From: Burkholderiales bacterium
Lineage (GTDB): Bacteria; Pseudomonadota; Gammaproteobacteria; Burkholderiales; Burkholderiaceae
DNA length: 26,803 nt
Reading direction: 5' to 3'
NCBI GenBank assembly: GCA_947372535.1
Contig: CANBUA010000027.1
Coordinates: forward strand, 1-26,803
How positions within the stretch are numbered: the stretch's first letter is position 1; each line of letters opens with the position of its first letter. The notes beneath the pieces are model-generated. The model ran no database searches. It saw only the letters and a list, made by a program, of their open reading frames with translations, and had not been told where the DNA came from. The position numbers and the translations under genes were made by a program. Shown here in pieces: positions 25,576-26,803 of the stretch.

Positions 25576-25815
25576 TGGAGGGCGTACTTCGCCACGTTCG
25601 GGCAACGCGAGGTGCCCGGCACGATTCAGCTGCTGGCCATGTTCGCGATCTTGCCTGGTGCTGGACCTGCCGACGGCGCAGGTGGCGCGCTCCACCCATC
25701 ATTTTCTGTTGCCCATGGGGGCTGGTGCCTACCTGGTGCTGTGCGGCACCCACTGGTGGCTGCGTGATGGCGTGGTCTGGCTTGTCCTTGGCTCCTTCAT
25801 CGTCCTGGCCTGGTC
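25576..25815 (+). pseudogene. Frameshifted membrane-sensor fragment
   Basis: Protein-like sequence runs in one frame from about 25576 (WRAYFATFGQREVPGTIQLLAMFAILPG) and then continues in a second frame from about 25658 (VLDLPTAQVARSTHHFLLPMG, then AYLVLCGTHWWLRDGVVWLVLGSFIVLAWSRR), which is strongly hydrophobic with two likely membrane helices. Neither frame has a start that gives a complete gene. I read it as the remains of a membrane sensor region, probably once attached to the following EAL segment, but the family is not recognised. Confidence 0.5.
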
Positions 25816-26300
25816 TCGCCGGGCGAGTTCATTCCGCTGGCTGAAAAATCCCTGCTGATCCTGCAGCTGGGCGATTGGGTGCTCAAGCAGGCCTGCACCC
25901 ACCTGGCCGATGGGGCGCGCGATCCGGACACGGCCGGGCTTGGCATGTCAGTCAACGTGAGCGCGCGGCAGTTCCGTCAGCCCGACTTCGTGGCCCAGGT
26001 GCTCTCCGTCGTCGAGCGCAGTGGCGTCAATCCCGAGCGGCTCAAGCTGGCGCTCACCGAGAGCATGCTGGTCAACAACAAGAAGATGAGGGCGCTCAAG
26101 GCGTATGGCATCGGCTTTTCGCTGCATGACTTTGGCACGGGTTACTCGTCGCTGTCTTATCTGCAGCGCCTGCCGCTGGATCGGCTCAAGATCGACCAGG
26201 CCTTCGTGCGCTACCGCTTGAGCAGCCCCAATGACCTGGGCATTGCGCGGACCGTGGTCAGCCTTGGTGAGAACCTGCGCATGGGGGTGATCGAAGGCCT
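25813..26300 (+). pseudogene. Truncated EAL-domain (c-di-GMP phosphodiesterase) remnant
   Basis: In one frame from about 25813 the translation reads PGEFIPLAEKSLLILQLGDWVLKQACTHLAD, MSVNVSARQFRQPDF, LALTESMLVNN, then FSLHDFGTGYSSLSYLQRLPLDRLKIDQAFV and IARTVVSLGENLRMGVIEG: the later two thirds of an EAL domain. The start of the domain, including the EAL motif, is missing. The D-D-F-G-T-G box has become HDFGTG, losing a metal ligand. About six residues are lost after MLVNN, and the usual VIAEGVE block breaks off at VIEG. It cannot be an active enzyme and is best called a pseudogene. Confidence 0.8.
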
Positions 26301-26312
26301 TGTTTTGCCCTC

Positions 26313-26657
26313 GTGCGATGCCCAGTTCGGCGAACAGGGCAGCAAGGCCCGCAGCACATCCAGGCACTGCGCGCCGCGCTGGTCAGCGTGGCGCCACCCG
26401 CCAGCATGGCCAGAGGCTACCGCGAAAGCCGCAAGGAGCTCACGGCCTGCGCTGCGCGCGCCGACAAATTGCCTTTGGCGCTGGCGGCCCGCGAATCCTT
26501 CCTGCTGGGGGATGCGGCCATTCGCCAACTGGTGTTCGACCCCGTGCTGCCCGGGCCCCTGGTGAAGGTGGCCGAGCGCCGGGCTTTCGTCGAGGCGGTC
26601 AAGCAGTTCGACCGCGATGGCCACACGATCTGGCGGACTTTCCTCAAGGGCGATTGA
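26313..26657 (+). pseudogene. Unrecognised C-terminal gene fragment or small hypothetical gene
   Basis: A frame opening at GTG 26313 gives 114 residues. From about residue 15 it looks like real protein: HIQALRAALVSVAPPASMARGYRESRKEL, then AARESFLLGDAAIRQLVFDPVLPGPLVKVAERRAFVEAVKQFDRDGHTIWRTFL. The first 14 residues have poor composition and abut the broken EAL segment, with no Shine-Dalgarno, so it is probably the end of a gene whose start was deleted. The RQLVFDPVLP stretch faintly recalls the C-terminal domain of PaaX-type regulators, but that link is weak. Confidence 0.4.
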
Positions 26658-26699
26658 GGGTCGCAGCGCGAATCGGGGCAGCTTGCTAAAGTGCCTCTC

Positions 26700-26803
26700 A
26701 TGAACCTGCATGCCTTCCTTGCCGATGCGCTGGTGCTGCTGCACCTGTGCTTCATCCTGTTCGTGGTGGCCGGAGCGGTCCTGCTGTTCCGCTGGCCCCG
26801 CCT
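26700..26803 (+). CDS. DUF2784 family membrane protein (partial, runs off window)
   Basis: The first 34 residues are visible: MNLHAFLADALVLLHLCFILFVVAGAVLLFRWPRL. A polar start, the helix VLLHLCFILFVVAGAVLL and the trailing RWPRL match the opening of DUF2784 proteins, small multi-helix inner-membrane proteins of unknown function. The rest lies beyond the window end. No clear ribosome binding site precedes the ATG. Confidence 0.7.
   Translation, partial: MNLHAFLADALVLLHLCFILFVVAGAVLLFRWPR

Overview
The window looks like chromosomal DNA from a GC-rich betaproteobacterium of the order Burkholderiales, in the Aquabacterium/Leptothrix/Ideonella neighbourhood. This placement is inferred from gene content: a ThiO-based thiamine operon with a ThiD-ThiE fusion, a PEP-CTERM exported protein, a BetR-type response regulator, a short FeoB with a cysteine-rich companion, and a lipase-chaperone-like protein. 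I saw no tRNA, rRNA, CRISPR array, transposase or integrase.

Left part (1-7314): an orphan ParB/Srx-like protein; a Baeyer-Villiger-type flavin monooxygenase divergent from a DUF4442 hotdog-fold protein; and a two-gene signalling operon (BetR-domain response regulator, then membrane hybrid histidine kinase). A 308-bp AT-rich gap with a perfect 9-bp inverted repeat follows. It precedes a two-gene unit of unknown function: a small secreted four-cysteine protein and a membrane-anchored protein with HEAT-like helical repeats. This unit has AT-rich codon use unlike its neighbours and is the best candidate here for something undescribed.

Middle part (7340-19097): biotin synthase (bioB), an AtaL/SRPBCC-like protein, an orphan lipase-chaperone-like protein, then the leftward thiamine operon thiC-thiO-thiS-thiG-thiDE behind a clear TPP riboswitch. 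Upstream of it lie a tiny exported protein and the leftward ferrous-iron operon feoA-feoB-cysteine-rich membrane protein. The feoA promoter candidate overlaps an inverted repeat and would start transcription almost at the feoA start codon. Together these genes give aerobic thiazole synthesis (glycine oxidation by ThiO, sulfur carrier ThiS, ring closure by ThiG), pyrimidine synthesis (ThiC), phosphorylation and coupling (ThiDE), all under TPP feedback.

Right part (19228-26803): a quinone oxidoreductase, a degenerate EAL-HDOD signalling protein, a bifunctional class A penicillin-binding protein, an HPF/RaiA-type ribosome hibernation protein and a PEP-CTERM exported protein with a possible sigma-54 promoter. 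Then come about 1.1 kb of decayed sequence: a frameshifted membrane-sensor fragment, a broken EAL domain and an unrecognised C-terminal fragment. The start of a DUF2784 membrane protein runs off the window.
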